Made by a program: the position numbers and the translations under genes. From Xanthocytophaga flava (GTDB lineage Bacteria; Bacteroidota; Bacteroidia; Cytophagales; 172606-1), in contig JASJOS010000031.1 in the NCBI GenBank assembly GCA_030068525.1, positions 1 through 45,141 of the forward strand: DNA of 45,141 bases, given 5' to 3'. Shown here one piece after another: positions 25,434 to 34,972 of the stretch. Numbering within the stretch: the stretch's first letter is position 1; every line of letters begins with the position of its first letter. The notes beneath the pieces are model-generated. The model did not search any database and was not told where the DNA came from. It saw only the letters and a list, made by a program, of their open reading frames with translations.

Positions 25434-27188
25434 ATGTCATCTCATTACAATAAATTTCCTAAAACAACTGTCTCTGCAGATTCTCAACAGGTTATTATTG
25501 GCTGGCCTGCTATTTTAGCTGCACTCACCAATCAGTTGGAGGCACTGCAAAAACAACGGGTGATCCTTGTTGTGGATACCTATCAGGGTGTCAATCATAC
25601 AGAAGCAGAAAGCGCCTTTCGGTCTTTGCCACATACTGCCTTTTTTAAAAGTACGGATGCCTTTAAATCCGTAGAGGAATGCAGGCAAATGGTCTATCCG
25701 GACTTAACCGATGACCCTGTGTTTGGTAGAATTACCAATCTGACAATCAAGGATTTCTTTGAGGAAGAGAAAGTATCAGCTATTCAGGCACAAATTCAGG
25801 CTATCCGGACAGGACTGGTAATTGTGTATGGAGAGGGAGCTTCGTATTTAGTGCCACAACCAGATCTGTTGCTGTATCTGGATATGCCACGCTGGGAGAT
25901 CCAACTGCGGATGCGGCAAAAGAAGGTAAGCAACCTGGGAGTAGACAATGCTCAGGAAGCATTTTCCCGATTGTATAAACAAAGTTACTTCATTGACTGG
26001 CGGGTACTCGATCTGCACAAAAAGACACTATTTAATCGCCTGGATTACTACCTGGATACCACACAGGCAGAGATTCCGAAAATGGTATCCGGGGCAACGT
26101 ATTTAGAAGGTCTTTCACAGTTGGTACAACAACCCTTTCGCCCTGTACCGTTCTTTGATCCGGGTCCATGGGGAGGGCAGTGGATGAAAGAGGTGATGGG
26201 TCTGGATAGCGCTGTAGTTAACTTTGCCTGGGGTTTTGACTGTGTACCGGAGGAAAACAGCCTGCTTCTGGCTTTTGGAGATATCTCACTGGAAACACCT
26301 GCTATCAATCTGGTTTTTCTGCATGCCCAAGCTTTACTTGGAGAGCATGTACATGCTGTTTTTGGAGAGGAGTTTCCAATCCGGTTTGACATGCTCGATA
26401 CCATGGATGGAGGCAACCTAAGTCTTCAGGTCCATCCTACCCGAGAATATATTCACGAACACTTTTCAATGCCTTATACGCAGGATGAAAGCTATTACTT
26501 TCTGGATGCCAAACCCGATGCATTTGTCTATCTTGGGGTGAAAGAAGGAATTGACCCTGACCGGATGATTACTGCCTTAGAGGAAGCACAACATTCTGGT
26601 AATCCGTTTGATGCAGATGGATATGTAAACAAGTGGCCTGTCAAAAAACACGATCATGCCTTGATCCCGGCAGGGACCATCCATTGTTCTGGCAAAAACA
26701 GCATGGTACTTGAAATCAGTGCCACTCCGTATATCTTTACTTTCAAGCTTTGGGACTGGGGAAGAATGGGACTCGATGGCAAACCGCGGCCAATTCACAT
26801 CGAACACGGACGCAAGGTGATTCAATGGGAACGAGATCAACACTGGACAGCCCAGCAGCTTCTGGATCAGATTGAAGTACTAGCTAGTGGCGAAGGCTGG
26901 AAAGAAGAACGTACCGGACTACATGCATTGGAATTTATCGAAACACGCAGACACTGGTTTACGAGTAAGGTTTCCCACCATACACAAGGTACTGTCCATG
27001 TACTGAATCTGGTAGAAGGAGATCAGGTACTGGTGGAAAGTCCAACACAGGCATTTGCTCCTTTTGAGGTTCATTATGCAGAAACGTTTGTTGTCCCTGC
27101 TGCTGTGGGAGAATATACCATTCGTCCTATTGGGAATTCATCCATGTATGCAACAATGAAAGCGTATGTGAGAAATCCGATACCCTAA
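25434..27188 (+). CDS. Class I mannose-6-phosphate isomerase with an extra N-terminal domain
   Basis: 584 residues, well above the usual 300-400 of class I isomerases. The catalytic part spans about 230-584: FDPGPWGGQWMKEVMGL, GNLSLQVHPTREYIHEHF (His zinc ligand), ESYYFLDAKPDAFVYLGVKEG and HDHALIPAGTIHCSGKNSMVLEIS. This converts mannose-6-P to fructose-6-P using Zn. Residues 1-200 form a separate domain (QQVIIGWPAILAALTNQLE, QRVILVVDTYQGV, LVIVYGEGASYL, DLLLYLDMPRWEIQLRMRQK) that recalls a nucleoside or uridine kinase-like P-loop fold but has lost a clear GxxxxGKS. Its role is unknown. The gene sits 12 bases after the ROK kinase, so the two activities are coupled. Confidence 0.9.
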   Translation: MSSHYNKFPKTTVSADSQQVIIGWPAILAALTNQLEALQKQRVILVVDTYQGVNHTEAESAFRSLPHTAFFKSTDAFKSVEECRQMVYPDLTDDPVFGRITNLTIKDFFEEEKVSAIQAQIQAIRTGLVIVYGEGASYLVPQPDLLLYLDMPRWEIQLRMRQKKVSNLGVDNAQEAFSRLYKQSYFIDWRVLDLHKKTLFNRLDYYLDTTQAEIPKMVSGATYLEGLSQLVQQPFRPVPFFDPGPWGGQWMKEVMGLDSAVVNFAWGFDCVPEENSLLLAFGDISLETPAINLVFLHAQALLGEHVHAVFGEEFPIRFDMLDTMDGGNLSLQVHPTREYIHEHFSMPYTQDESYYFLDAKPDAFVYLGVKEGIDPDRMITALEEAQHSGNPFDADGYVNKWPVKKHDHALIPAGTIHCSGKNSMVLEISATPYIFTFKLWDWGRMGLDGKPRPIHIEHGRKVIQWERDQHWTAQQLLDQIEVLASGEGWKEERTGLHALEFIETRRHWFTSKVSHHTQGTVHVLNLVEGDQVLVESPTQAFAPFEVHYAETFVVPAAVGEYTIRPIGNSSMYATMKAYVRNPIP

Positions 27189-27243
27189 AACGTAAGTTTC
27201 TCTAAAAAACCTATCATCCATCTGTTACCACTCATTAACCACA

Positions 27244-30200
27244 ATGACTATAGCTGAACACTTCTCTTATGCCAGAAGGAAATGGCTTTTTTATCTGTTA
27301 TTTCTCTGCCTTCCACTACTGAACGTGTGGGGACAGTCCCATGTAATCTGGCAGATTGGCTCTCAGGATGGCAAGGGAACAGAGTTTGCGCTGGCACCCT
27401 CCCGTTTCAGTCAATTTCTCAACCAGGATTTTGGATGGGAAGACCGTTACTATCTGATTGGTCGCTCCTCTCCTGCTACTGACTGGCCCTATGCACTGCC
27501 TGGTCCGGCAGATGCATGGGGTGGCACAGGTCCTACTTCCGGTGTGCGGTATCAGCAACTTAGTATTCTGTTTGGGATCGACCAGAAGCCTGCAACTGGT
27601 AACTGGAAACTGATTCTGAATCTGCTTGACAATGCAGCCACTAATCCTCCCCTTTTCAAGGTTAGTATCAATGGGCATGCTACTACATATCAGCTTCCTG
27701 CTGGTGGTGGGGATTCCTCCTTGACAGGCAATCTGGTTCGTGCAAAAAAATATACACTGGAAGTACCTTTTCGTACCGAATGGCTTCAATCAGGCAACGA
27801 AATCACCTTAGCCATTCTGCAAGGCTCCTGGTTATTGTTTGACCAGATACGACTGGAAGGGCCACAAAATGTAAAGATAACCCAACCCTCTCAGGTGTTT
27901 GTCCGCACGATACAACCTGCCGCCTATCAGATTGAAAAAGACGGCAAACCACATCAGCCTCTGCTGATAGATCTGGAACATCTGTCCGGCAAACCCCGTC
28001 TGAGTGTATGGCTGGATAAGGTAAAAATACAGGAAGAGACCATTGAGACAGGACGTTACCAACTGGAAGCACCTATGCCTGCGGTGACACAAAACAAACA
28101 AAGTGAGTATGAAATAAAGCTGGATGGCAAAACACTACTAAAAGGTAAAGTAGCACGTTCAGCACAACCCCTAATCACTCCGGCAGACTATGTTGACACA
28201 CAGATGGGATCAGCCCATTCCCGCTGGATGATAGCTCCCGGCCCCTGGATGCCTTTCAGCATGGTAAAGCTCAGTCCTGATAATCAACCCGCCGGATGGC
28301 AGGCAGGCTATGACCCGAGCATTGAAAGCATTGGCTCATTTAGCCATATTCATGAATGGACAATGGCAGCTATTGGCATTATGCCAGTCAATGGTCCGCT
28401 CAAAACACAGGTAGGCGATCCCCAACATCCCGGACAAGGCTATCGGTCCCGTATGGATAAAGCATCCGAACAAGCCCCTTTGGGTTATTACAAAGTTCAT
28501 CTGACTGATTACGACATTCAGGCTGAACTAACCGCTACTACCCGTTGCGGATTTCAACGCTATACCTTCCCTAACCGAAAAGATTCGCGGGTGATGGTCG
28601 ACTTTCAGATTCCGGCTGAGTATAGCTATCATATTGAAGAACTGGAAGTGAAACAAAAAGATGATCACACTATAGAAGGCTTCAGCAAGCAGAAAACACC
28701 TGATGCCTGGTCTGGAGGAGTGGATCAGGAGTATACCATTTATTTTGTCATTGAATTTGATCAACCGATACGGCAACTAGGTACATGGATCAATGATTCG
28801 ATACAAAACACCAACCAGATTCATCGGATTAAACCTGCCCATGCAGGAGCTTATGCCGAATTTGATACCGAGCAAAACAAAGTTGTACAGGTTCGTTCGG
28901 CTCTTTCACTGGTCAGCCTGGAAAATGCCCGGCTCAATCTGGAAACCGAGGTAGTCAAGCAGTTTGGATGGGACTTTAATGCAGTGCGTCAGGCTCAGGT
29001 TAAAACCTGGAATGAACTGTTATCCCGCCTTCAAATCAGCACCAGCGACAGAAGAGAAAAGGTTCGGTTTTATACCAATATGTATCGTGCTCTCTGTAGC
29101 CGCAATACCTGGAGCGATGTCAATGGCCAATGGGTAGATGCAACAGAGAAAGTTCGCCAGTTTGCCAATCCAAAAGATGTAGCACTAGGTTGTGATGCCT
29201 TCTGGAATACATTCTGGAACCTGAACCAGTTCTGGAATCTGGTTACCCCGGAATGGTCATCCCGATGGGTTAAATCCCAGCTGGCAATGTACGATGCCAA
29301 TGGCTGGCTGGCGAAAGGACCTGCAGGAATGGAATATATTCCGGTGATGGTTGCCGAACACGAAATTCCACTTGTGGTCAGTGCCTACCAGATGGGTATT
29401 CGGGACTATGATGTTAATAAGGCGTTGGCTGCAACCATTAAAACACAAACCACCCTGCCTGAAAAGGTAGGAAACGGCTTAGCTGGTAATGCAGACCTGC
29501 AACCCTATCTTACCCACAAGTTTGTCCCTTATGATAAGGGACGTTTTTCAAACTCACTGGAATACGCCTTTGATGACTATTGTGTAGCACAGTTTGCCAA
29601 ATCACTCGGTCAGCAAGCTCCCTATAAGCAGTTTTCAGATCGCGCCAGCTGGTGGCAAAATGCCATCAATCCCAAAACAGGGTATGCCCACCTGAGAGGC
29701 TCGGATGGTAACTGGCAGGCAAACTTTGATCCCTTTAAATCAGGGGCAAATGAGCATTACGTCGAAGGCAATGCATGGCAGCTCACGTTCTTTGTTCCTC
29801 AGAATGTGCCTGCACTGGCAAAGATCATCGGACAGAACGAATTTATCAAAAGGCTCAACTGGGGCTTTACAGAAAGTGAAAAGCTCCGGTTTAATGCACC
29901 CGGAGATCAGTACTGGGACTATCCGGTTATACAGGGAAATCAGCAGTCAATGCATTTTGCGTTTTTGTTTAACTGGGTAAAACAACCCTGGCTTACCCAG
30001 CAGTGGAGCCGTTCTATTGTAGATCGTTATTATGGATCAGGAGTTTCCAATGCTTACTTAGGAGACGAGGATCAGGGACAGATGAGTGCCTGGTTTATCA
30101 TGGCGGCACTGGGATTGTTCCAGACAGATGGTGGTTGCCGGATTGATCCTATCTATGAAATTGGCAGCCCTCTCTATTCCAAAGTAGTGATTGACTTAGG

Positions 30201-30414
30201 CAGTCAGTATGGACGGGGAAAATCGTTTACCATTGAAGCACGCAATGCGTCCCGAACCAACAAGTTTGTTCAAAAAGCTGTATTGAATGGTAAAGAACTA
30301 AACGCCTGCTGGTTTCCAGCCAGTGAACTCCTCAAAGGAGGAAGCCTGGTACTGGAAATGGGACCACAACCCAATAAAAGCTGGGGCATTATACCACCAC
30401 CAGTTGCTGAATAA
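27244..30414 (+). CDS. Secreted GH92 family alpha-mannosidase with an N-terminal beta domain
   Basis: 1056 residues. A signal peptide ends near WGQ (residue 31). Residues about 32-185 start VIWQIGSQDGKGTEFALAP and carry DWPYALPGPADAWGG, a beta domain like those at the end of PL4-type polysaccharide lyases, probably sugar-binding. The catalytic GH92 part begins about 315 with YVDTQMGSAHSRWMIAPGPW, IGSFSHIHEWTM, and continues with ANEHYVEGNAWQ and the Ca-site and acid motif GDEDQGQMSAWFIMAALGLF near the end. GH92 enzymes are Ca-dependent exo-alpha-mannosidases that trim N-glycan-type or yeast mannans. It is in the operon 55 bases after the isomerase, but no SusC/SusD pair is nearby. Confidence 0.93.
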   Translation: MTIAEHFSYARRKWLFYLLFLCLPLLNVWGQSHVIWQIGSQDGKGTEFALAPSRFSQFLNQDFGWEDRYYLIGRSSPATDWPYALPGPADAWGGTGPTSGVRYQQLSILFGIDQKPATGNWKLILNLLDNAATNPPLFKVSINGHATTYQLPAGGGDSSLTGNLVRAKKYTLEVPFRTEWLQSGNEITLAILQGSWLLFDQIRLEGPQNVKITQPSQVFVRTIQPAAYQIEKDGKPHQPLLIDLEHLSGKPRLSVWLDKVKIQEETIETGRYQLEAPMPAVTQNKQSEYEIKLDGKTLLKGKVARSAQPLITPADYVDTQMGSAHSRWMIAPGPWMPFSMVKLSPDNQPAGWQAGYDPSIESIGSFSHIHEWTMAAIGIMPVNGPLKTQVGDPQHPGQGYRSRMDKASEQAPLGYYKVHLTDYDIQAELTATTRCGFQRYTFPNRKDSRVMVDFQIPAEYSYHIEELEVKQKDDHTIEGFSKQKTPDAWSGGVDQEYTIYFVIEFDQPIRQLGTWINDSIQNTNQIHRIKPAHAGAYAEFDTEQNKVVQVRSALSLVSLENARLNLETEVVKQFGWDFNAVRQAQVKTWNELLSRLQISTSDRREKVRFYTNMYRALCSRNTWSDVNGQWVDATEKVRQFANPKDVALGCDAFWNTFWNLNQFWNLVTPEWSSRWVKSQLAMYDANGWLAKGPAGMEYIPVMVAEHEIPLVVSAYQMGIRDYDVNKALAATIKTQTTLPEKVGNGLAGNADLQPYLTHKFVPYDKGRFSNSLEYAFDDYCVAQFAKSLGQQAPYKQFSDRASWWQNAINPKTGYAHLRGSDGNWQANFDPFKSGANEHYVEGNAWQLTFFVPQNVPALAKIIGQNEFIKRLNWGFTESEKLRFNAPGDQYWDYPVIQGNQQSMHFAFLFNWVKQPWLTQQWSRSIVDRYYGSGVSNAYLGDEDQGQMSAWFIMAALGLFQTDGGCRIDPIYEIGSPLYSKVVIDLGSQYGRGKSFTIEARNASRTNKFVQKAVLNGKELNACWFPASELLKGGSLVLEMGPQPNKSWGIIPPPVAE

Positions 30415-30437
30415 TTTTAATTACTCTTTACATTTTT

Positions 30438-31745
30438 ATGTCTAAAAATATATTATTACTGGTTCTTATTGGGATTGGATTGCTTAGTTCGTGCCAGTCA
30501 AAGCAATCTCCAACTCATTCTCTTGCAGATTCCATCCTAGCCAATCCATCGTATGCGACAGTTAAAAAGCTGTCGCTGGATATAGTCAAAACCGGATTCA
30601 ATGCCGGAGACGGATATGGAGAGGTGTGGATACGGGACTACAACACCTTTATTGAGCTATCCGCAAAAGTATCCCCTCAACAGGCTTTGCGTGAAAATCT
30701 GGAAGTATTTTTCCGGCTTCAGGGCAAAGATGGCAATATCGTAGATGGCTTCATTCCAAGACAAAAAGCAGCAGGAGGCTACGATTATATCTATTCCGAC
30801 CTGGAACCCCGCTATGCCGGACATAAAAATACGGTAGAGACCGATCAGGAATCTTCTCTGATTCAGGCTGTATACAAGTATATAACTGTTACCAAAGATA
30901 CTACGTTTCTTAGTGCAAAAATTGGAGACAAAATCGTTGCAGACCGGTTGGAAGCAGCAATGGACTATCTTCTGACTCACCGCCTGGATACAACCCATGG
31001 ACTTTTGTATGGAGCCACTACAGTGGACTGGGGCGATGTACAACCGGAACATGACTGGGGTGTATTTATTACCGATCAGACTCACTATACCCTTGACATC
31101 TATGACAATGCCATGTTTATCATTGCCCTGGACAATCTGATCCACCTTTTACCACAAAGACAGGAACACTGGAAAAAGGTTCGTCAGTCCATTGCGGCTA
31201 ACTGTAGAAAACATCTCTGGGATGAGAAAAAGCAGAAGTTCAGACCACATATTTATCTCAACTCCTCTCCGTTTCCAAAAGAGTTTAATGAAGATAGTAT
31301 CTACTATCATGGAGGAACGGCTATTGCCATAGAAGCCGACCTGCTATCCAAAGAGGAAATCAAAGCTTCTCTTCAATACATGATCGAAAACGTAAAAGCC
31401 AGTGGAGCGAAAACCATCGGACTTACAATCTATCCTCCCTATCCGCAAGGATATTTCAAAAACAAGGGAATGTATCCCTATGGCTATCAGAACGGAGGAG
31501 ATTGGGACTGGTTTGGAGGTAGAATGATTCAGCAACTGGTGCGTTATGGATTCATTGAAGATGCCATACAACAGCTAAAACCTATGGCTGACAGGGCCGT
31601 CAAAAATAAGGGCTTTTATGAATGGTATACTCCTCAGAACAAACCCGAGGGTTCAGGCACCTTCCGTGGATCAGCAGGGGTTTTGTATAAGGCTGTTATA
31701 CTATTGGAAGAATGGGCAGAGCAGCAAAAAGTCACAAAGAAATAG
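30438..31745 (+). CDS. Lipoprotein six-hairpin glycosidase
   Basis: 435 residues. Residues 1-19 are a lipoprotein signal (LLSSC lipobox, Cys19), so it should be tethered to the cell envelope. The rest fits an (alpha/alpha)6 barrel, with GYGEVWIRDYNTFIELS, DGFIPRQKAAGGYDYIYSDL, ETDQESSLIQAVYKYI and YGYQNGGDWDWFGGRMIQQL. Such motifs occur in amylo-alpha-1,6-glucosidase-like and GH63/GH125-like enzymes, but I cannot choose the family. It follows GH92 by 23 bases and is the last gene of the operon, where it would help break the mannose-containing glycan. A terminator follows at 31799-31836. Confidence 0.8.
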   Translation: MSKNILLLVLIGIGLLSSCQSKQSPTHSLADSILANPSYATVKKLSLDIVKTGFNAGDGYGEVWIRDYNTFIELSAKVSPQQALRENLEVFFRLQGKDGNIVDGFIPRQKAAGGYDYIYSDLEPRYAGHKNTVETDQESSLIQAVYKYITVTKDTTFLSAKIGDKIVADRLEAAMDYLLTHRLDTTHGLLYGATTVDWGDVQPEHDWGVFITDQTHYTLDIYDNAMFIIALDNLIHLLPQRQEHWKKVRQSIAANCRKHLWDEKKQKFRPHIYLNSSPFPKEFNEDSIYYHGGTAIAIEADLLSKEEIKASLQYMIENVKASGAKTIGLTIYPPYPQGYFKNKGMYPYGYQNGGDWDWFGGRMIQQLVRYGFIEDAIQQLKPMADRAVKNKGFYEWYTPQNKPEGSGTFRGSAGVLYKAVILLEEWAEQQKVTKK

Positions 31746-31798
31746 CCGCACTATGAATCATTTCAGAATTTGAATGGGGTTCAGATTGAAATAGTAAG

Positions 31799-31836
31799 CA
31801 AAGCCTATGCTTTTCAGAAGTATAGGCTTTGTTTTA
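31799..31836 (+). terminator. Rho-independent terminator of the mannoside operon
   Basis: CAAAGCCTAT, a 13-base loop, then ATAGGCTTTG and TTTTA. The perfect 10-base stem lies 53 bases after the last gene of the operon. Confidence 0.85.
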
Positions 31837-31998
31837 TGTTGGAGAGCTTGTTCACCAATTCAATCTGAATCGAATGTCCGTTCAAGGTGTCAAGGGAAGA
31901 ACTACCTCTTTTCCGGCTATATATTCTTTTTGCTTTTAAAAGGATCATTCCTTGTTCCTACACTCCCCCTTTTGTCCTGACAGGCTCTCTCCTTTCCT

Positions 31999-32034
31999 GT
32001 CCTTCTGAAAGGAAGTACACTTTCAGGAGGATAG
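31999..32034 (+). repeat. Module B hairpin, copy 5 (internally deleted)
   Basis: TGTCCTTCTGAAAGG-AAGTACA-CTTTCAGGAGGATA: both outer ends of module B joined without the middle. It lies in the 723-base gap before the 32469 gene; the remainder (32035-32468) is AT-rich with nothing recognised. Confidence 0.7.
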
Positions 32035-32468
32035 AGAAGAAGACTATTTTTCAAGAGGACAAAAAAGAGGAAGAACACTCCATACAGCAAGTCATGAAAG
32101 AGGCATGACCCTTCAGCAGAGCCAAAAAGCAATCTGCTTTTACGGTTGTAATAACGCCTGTTTTTTGAACATGCAATCCAAAAGAATAAATTGCAAAAAA
32201 TCAGTCTATCTCTGATAAGGAATCCAACTGGTAATCCTTCCTATAAGATGAATAACAACTTTAACAAGTTTATTAAGATAGAAAAACTACTTCAAGAGGA
32301 ATTGCAAAATAGCATTAAGCAGGTTTTATCCTCTCCAACTTGAATCCACTCCTACTTACCATTTTTCATTAAACTGTATAAATTGAAAACTACTCTGCCA
32401 GCACACTTTCTATATAACTAATAGCATTTTTCTCATTCAATCTATTTTTTTCATTAAAAACCAGCAGA

Positions 32469-34346
32469 ATGACTTTTTTTTCAAACCAGTATTACCAGAG
32501 AAATTTTAAAATTTGTTTATTGTCTATCGTCGTATTTTTTAGTGCATATATAGAGTATGCTGCCTATGCACAGATGCGCAATGACACATTGTATATTTAT
32601 CCTCGATTACTTGTCAAAGTAGATACATTACATTGGGATGCAACTCAATATGCCACATTTTTAAATAGCCTAAATGGTATTGCACAACTAAGAAGCAAGA
32701 ACAATCCAGCAACTTCACTTATCATTCAGCCTTATAGCTCTATAACAGATACTACACAATACAAAAACTGCCGCTGCCATCCCGAAAATTATAGTACGTA
32801 TCCACGCTATCAGAAGATTCTGCAATCAAGTAAGCTGATTGTGGAAACAGACACATTTCATCTCTCTGTTCACCAATCAACGGAAGGTGTAGTTCAGTTT
32901 CATATTGCTACCTGTCGGACTGATTTATATTCCTGTATGATGCGTCTATCTGCTGTAGGTCCTGTACAGGATTCTCTGTTTATAAAAGAAAGTCTGATCC
33001 AGATTAACAAAAGCATCAGCCTGACAACACCCGCTAAGGCAGATGCTTTATTAGGGTTACCTTTATCAGAAGAGCAACATATCCGGTTAGGTCAGCAGCA
33101 ACTTCTTCTCTATGATAAAGCTTGGAATGACCACTATCTGCATGAATCCAAAATGGTACGGGAAGAATCGCGACAGTATCTGATTGAAAATATCCGTCAA
33201 TCCCATTCTACTAATTATAGTCCTCCGGGATGGACTAAACTCCCTGTTCTGGAAAATCTTTCTCTTGACTCACTGGTTCGTATCAGAGTTCGTTATTACG
33301 ACCTGAGTTATGCAGGTGGCCCGGCTACTATGAAATTAGTTCCTCATTTTTTTCCTCCTGGCTTTACTTATAGCTTGTATGATCAATCCCGACTCAGGCT
33401 TATTCGGGGAGATTTTTCGATGGAGGATGTAGTAAGGTTATATCATGATGAACCTCTTCATCCAGGCAATCCTTTTTATTTTTCAAAAATCACCCACAGT
33501 ACAAATCATTATGATCTTCTGCATTTTACTGCTAAGGCAAAAACCCTTCTCCCCAAATACAATGTTGTTAGTGTCTCGATACCCTCAAGCAATGAAAATA
33601 GGGTATTCTTTAGAGTTATAACTGAGAAGTTACCAGAAAAGAAACAAGGAGAGGCATATCTGATCTATACAAAAGAGGGTAATCAATACAAACGAGATTT
33701 TATCCCTCCACTTGAAGCTGAAAAAGCAGAGGATTATCTGGAAGGCCTCCACAGGCCTGCTCCCTATTATGTACGAGAGTTGAAAGCTCGGCAAAGTGTA
33801 TACAAAAATCAGATTAAACGGATCTATGTATTAAATCAAAAAAAGAATTCTTCTACCTGGATTAGTTATCCACTGCCTGTCTTAAATGATTCAAGCTACA
33901 CAGTTAAATACCAGTTTGAAGGAACAAGGGAAGATCAACTCATTATCAACTCACCTAAATGGCAAAAGCAATACCCTTGGGAAAATCCAGCGGATTATTA
34001 TAAGGCAAGAGAGTTTGCAGATGGGGATAATGCCGCAGCCATCAGAGCTTCACAGGAGATGGATAATGATAAGAAACTATATGAGAAACTAATTCGCTCT
34101 GTGATCCCAAAAGACAGATTGTATACTTGTGTATATCAGGTAGAAGACCTCAATGGTGATGGTAAAAAAGAAATTTTCTCTTTTAGTATATCCAATGGTA
34201 AACTACTATCATACAAGTGTTATACCTCAACAGCAGATGGCTTGGTTCCTCTGGTGGGAGAAAATATTAAAAGCCAGATCAAGAGTACAAAACTATGTAA
34301 GGAGATAAATGCCAGATCTCTGTTGGCAACAGATATACCAAAATAA
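32469..34346 (+). CDS. Large secreted protein of unknown function
   Basis: 625 residues. A hydrophobic signal lies at about 13-35 (ICLLSIVVFFSAYIEYAAYAQ). The mature protein is beta-rich with no repeats I can place. It has a Cys-rich patch KNCRCHP near residue 100 and two other Cys near TCRTDLYSC. Near the end, VEDLNGDGKKEIFSF is a calcium-loop motif (DxNxDxxxE) of the FG-GAP/VCBS kind. No enzyme family is recognised. It stands alone between the mannoside operon and a decayed hydrolase gene. It may be an extracellular or outer-membrane-associated protein. Confidence 0.75.
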   Translation: MTFFSNQYYQRNFKICLLSIVVFFSAYIEYAAYAQMRNDTLYIYPRLLVKVDTLHWDATQYATFLNSLNGIAQLRSKNNPATSLIIQPYSSITDTTQYKNCRCHPENYSTYPRYQKILQSSKLIVETDTFHLSVHQSTEGVVQFHIATCRTDLYSCMMRLSAVGPVQDSLFIKESLIQINKSISLTTPAKADALLGLPLSEEQHIRLGQQQLLLYDKAWNDHYLHESKMVREESRQYLIENIRQSHSTNYSPPGWTKLPVLENLSLDSLVRIRVRYYDLSYAGGPATMKLVPHFFPPGFTYSLYDQSRLRLIRGDFSMEDVVRLYHDEPLHPGNPFYFSKITHSTNHYDLLHFTAKAKTLLPKYNVVSVSIPSSNENRVFFRVITEKLPEKKQGEAYLIYTKEGNQYKRDFIPPLEAEKAEDYLEGLHRPAPYYVRELKARQSVYKNQIKRIYVLNQKKNSSTWISYPLPVLNDSSYTVKYQFEGTREDQLIINSPKWQKQYPWENPADYYKAREFADGDNAAAIRASQEMDNDKKLYEKLIRSVIPKDRLYTCVYQVEDLNGDGKKEIFSFSISNGKLLSYKCYTSTADGLVPLVGENIKSQIKSTKLCKEINARSLLATDIPK

Positions 34347-34398
34347 GTTTTGCCTGTGACAGGGGAATTTTCAAATACTCTTTTCTACGTTTGAAGTT

Positions 34399-34665
34399 AT
34401 GTTAAAGGATACAGTTGACAAGAAAAAGAAAGTTATAAAAGTTGAAAACTGCAATAGTCCTATCCTTCTTCTATCAGGAACAAATGATGAAATATGCCCT
34501 TCCATACCTATGTCTGAAAAGATCAGTATCTGATTAAAGGAACGCCAATTCAGGTACCACGTTGAGCATATTGCCTATGAAGGAGGACACACCGAGCCAC
34601 TTAAGCACTTTGATAAGGTATTTGACTTTCTGGATAAGTACTTTCTGCATACATCAATCAACTAG
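34399..34665 (+). pseudogene. Remnant of a BAAT/dienelactone-hydrolase-type alpha/beta hydrolase, with an in-frame stop
   Basis: The frame from the ATG at 34399 reads VENCNSPILLLSGTNDEICPS, then a TGA at 34531-34533, then continues in the same frame with LKERQFRYHVEHIAYEGGHT and FDFLDKYFLH to a TAG at 34663. NSPILLLSGTNDEICPS is the acid-loop strand of acyl-CoA thioesterase/BAAT C-terminal domains and YEGGHT supplies the catalytic His region. Only the last ~90 residues remain; the nucleophile part is missing upstream. With a nonsense codon and the deletion it is a dead gene, unless the TGA is read through. Confidence 0.75.
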
Positions 34666-34693
34666 CCTTCTCAAACATGAGTTTATTTTATAC

Positions 34694-34741
34694 AACTAAT
34701 ACCTATACTCTTCTCAAAAACATAGGTATTAGTTCCTTTTT
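34694..34741 (+). terminator. Rho-independent terminator-like hairpin
   Basis: AACTAATACCTAT, a 15-base loop, then ATAGGTATTAGTT and CCTTTTTG. The perfect 13-base stem lies 28 bases after the remnant hydrolase, as if it once ended that gene. It may act in both directions. Confidence 0.7.
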
Positions 34742-34859
34742 GAAAAATCTCTCTAGTTCAATTTGTTTATTATCACTTTCTTCCCTCTTCCATTACCCTC
34801 TTCATTTTTTGCTTGGTATGGGTTCTTTATCTATAAACTCTCTTTTCGTCCTCCCTCTC

Positions 34860-34972
34860 TGTCCTTCTGAGAGAATCTTGTGACAAATAGAGCCACGTTT
34901 GGCCTTTGAGAGAAATAACATTCCAGATACAAATGTCGCCGGTCTTGTCACGAGGTCATTACAAGAGGATAG
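34860..34972 (+). repeat. Module B long hairpin, copy 6
   Basis: TGTCCTTCTGAGAGAATC then TTGTGACAAATAGAGCCACG; right side GTCGCCGGTCTTGTCACGAG and ATTACAAGAGGATAG. Almost the same as the copy at 12134-12244 although more than 22 kb away. Confidence 0.85.
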
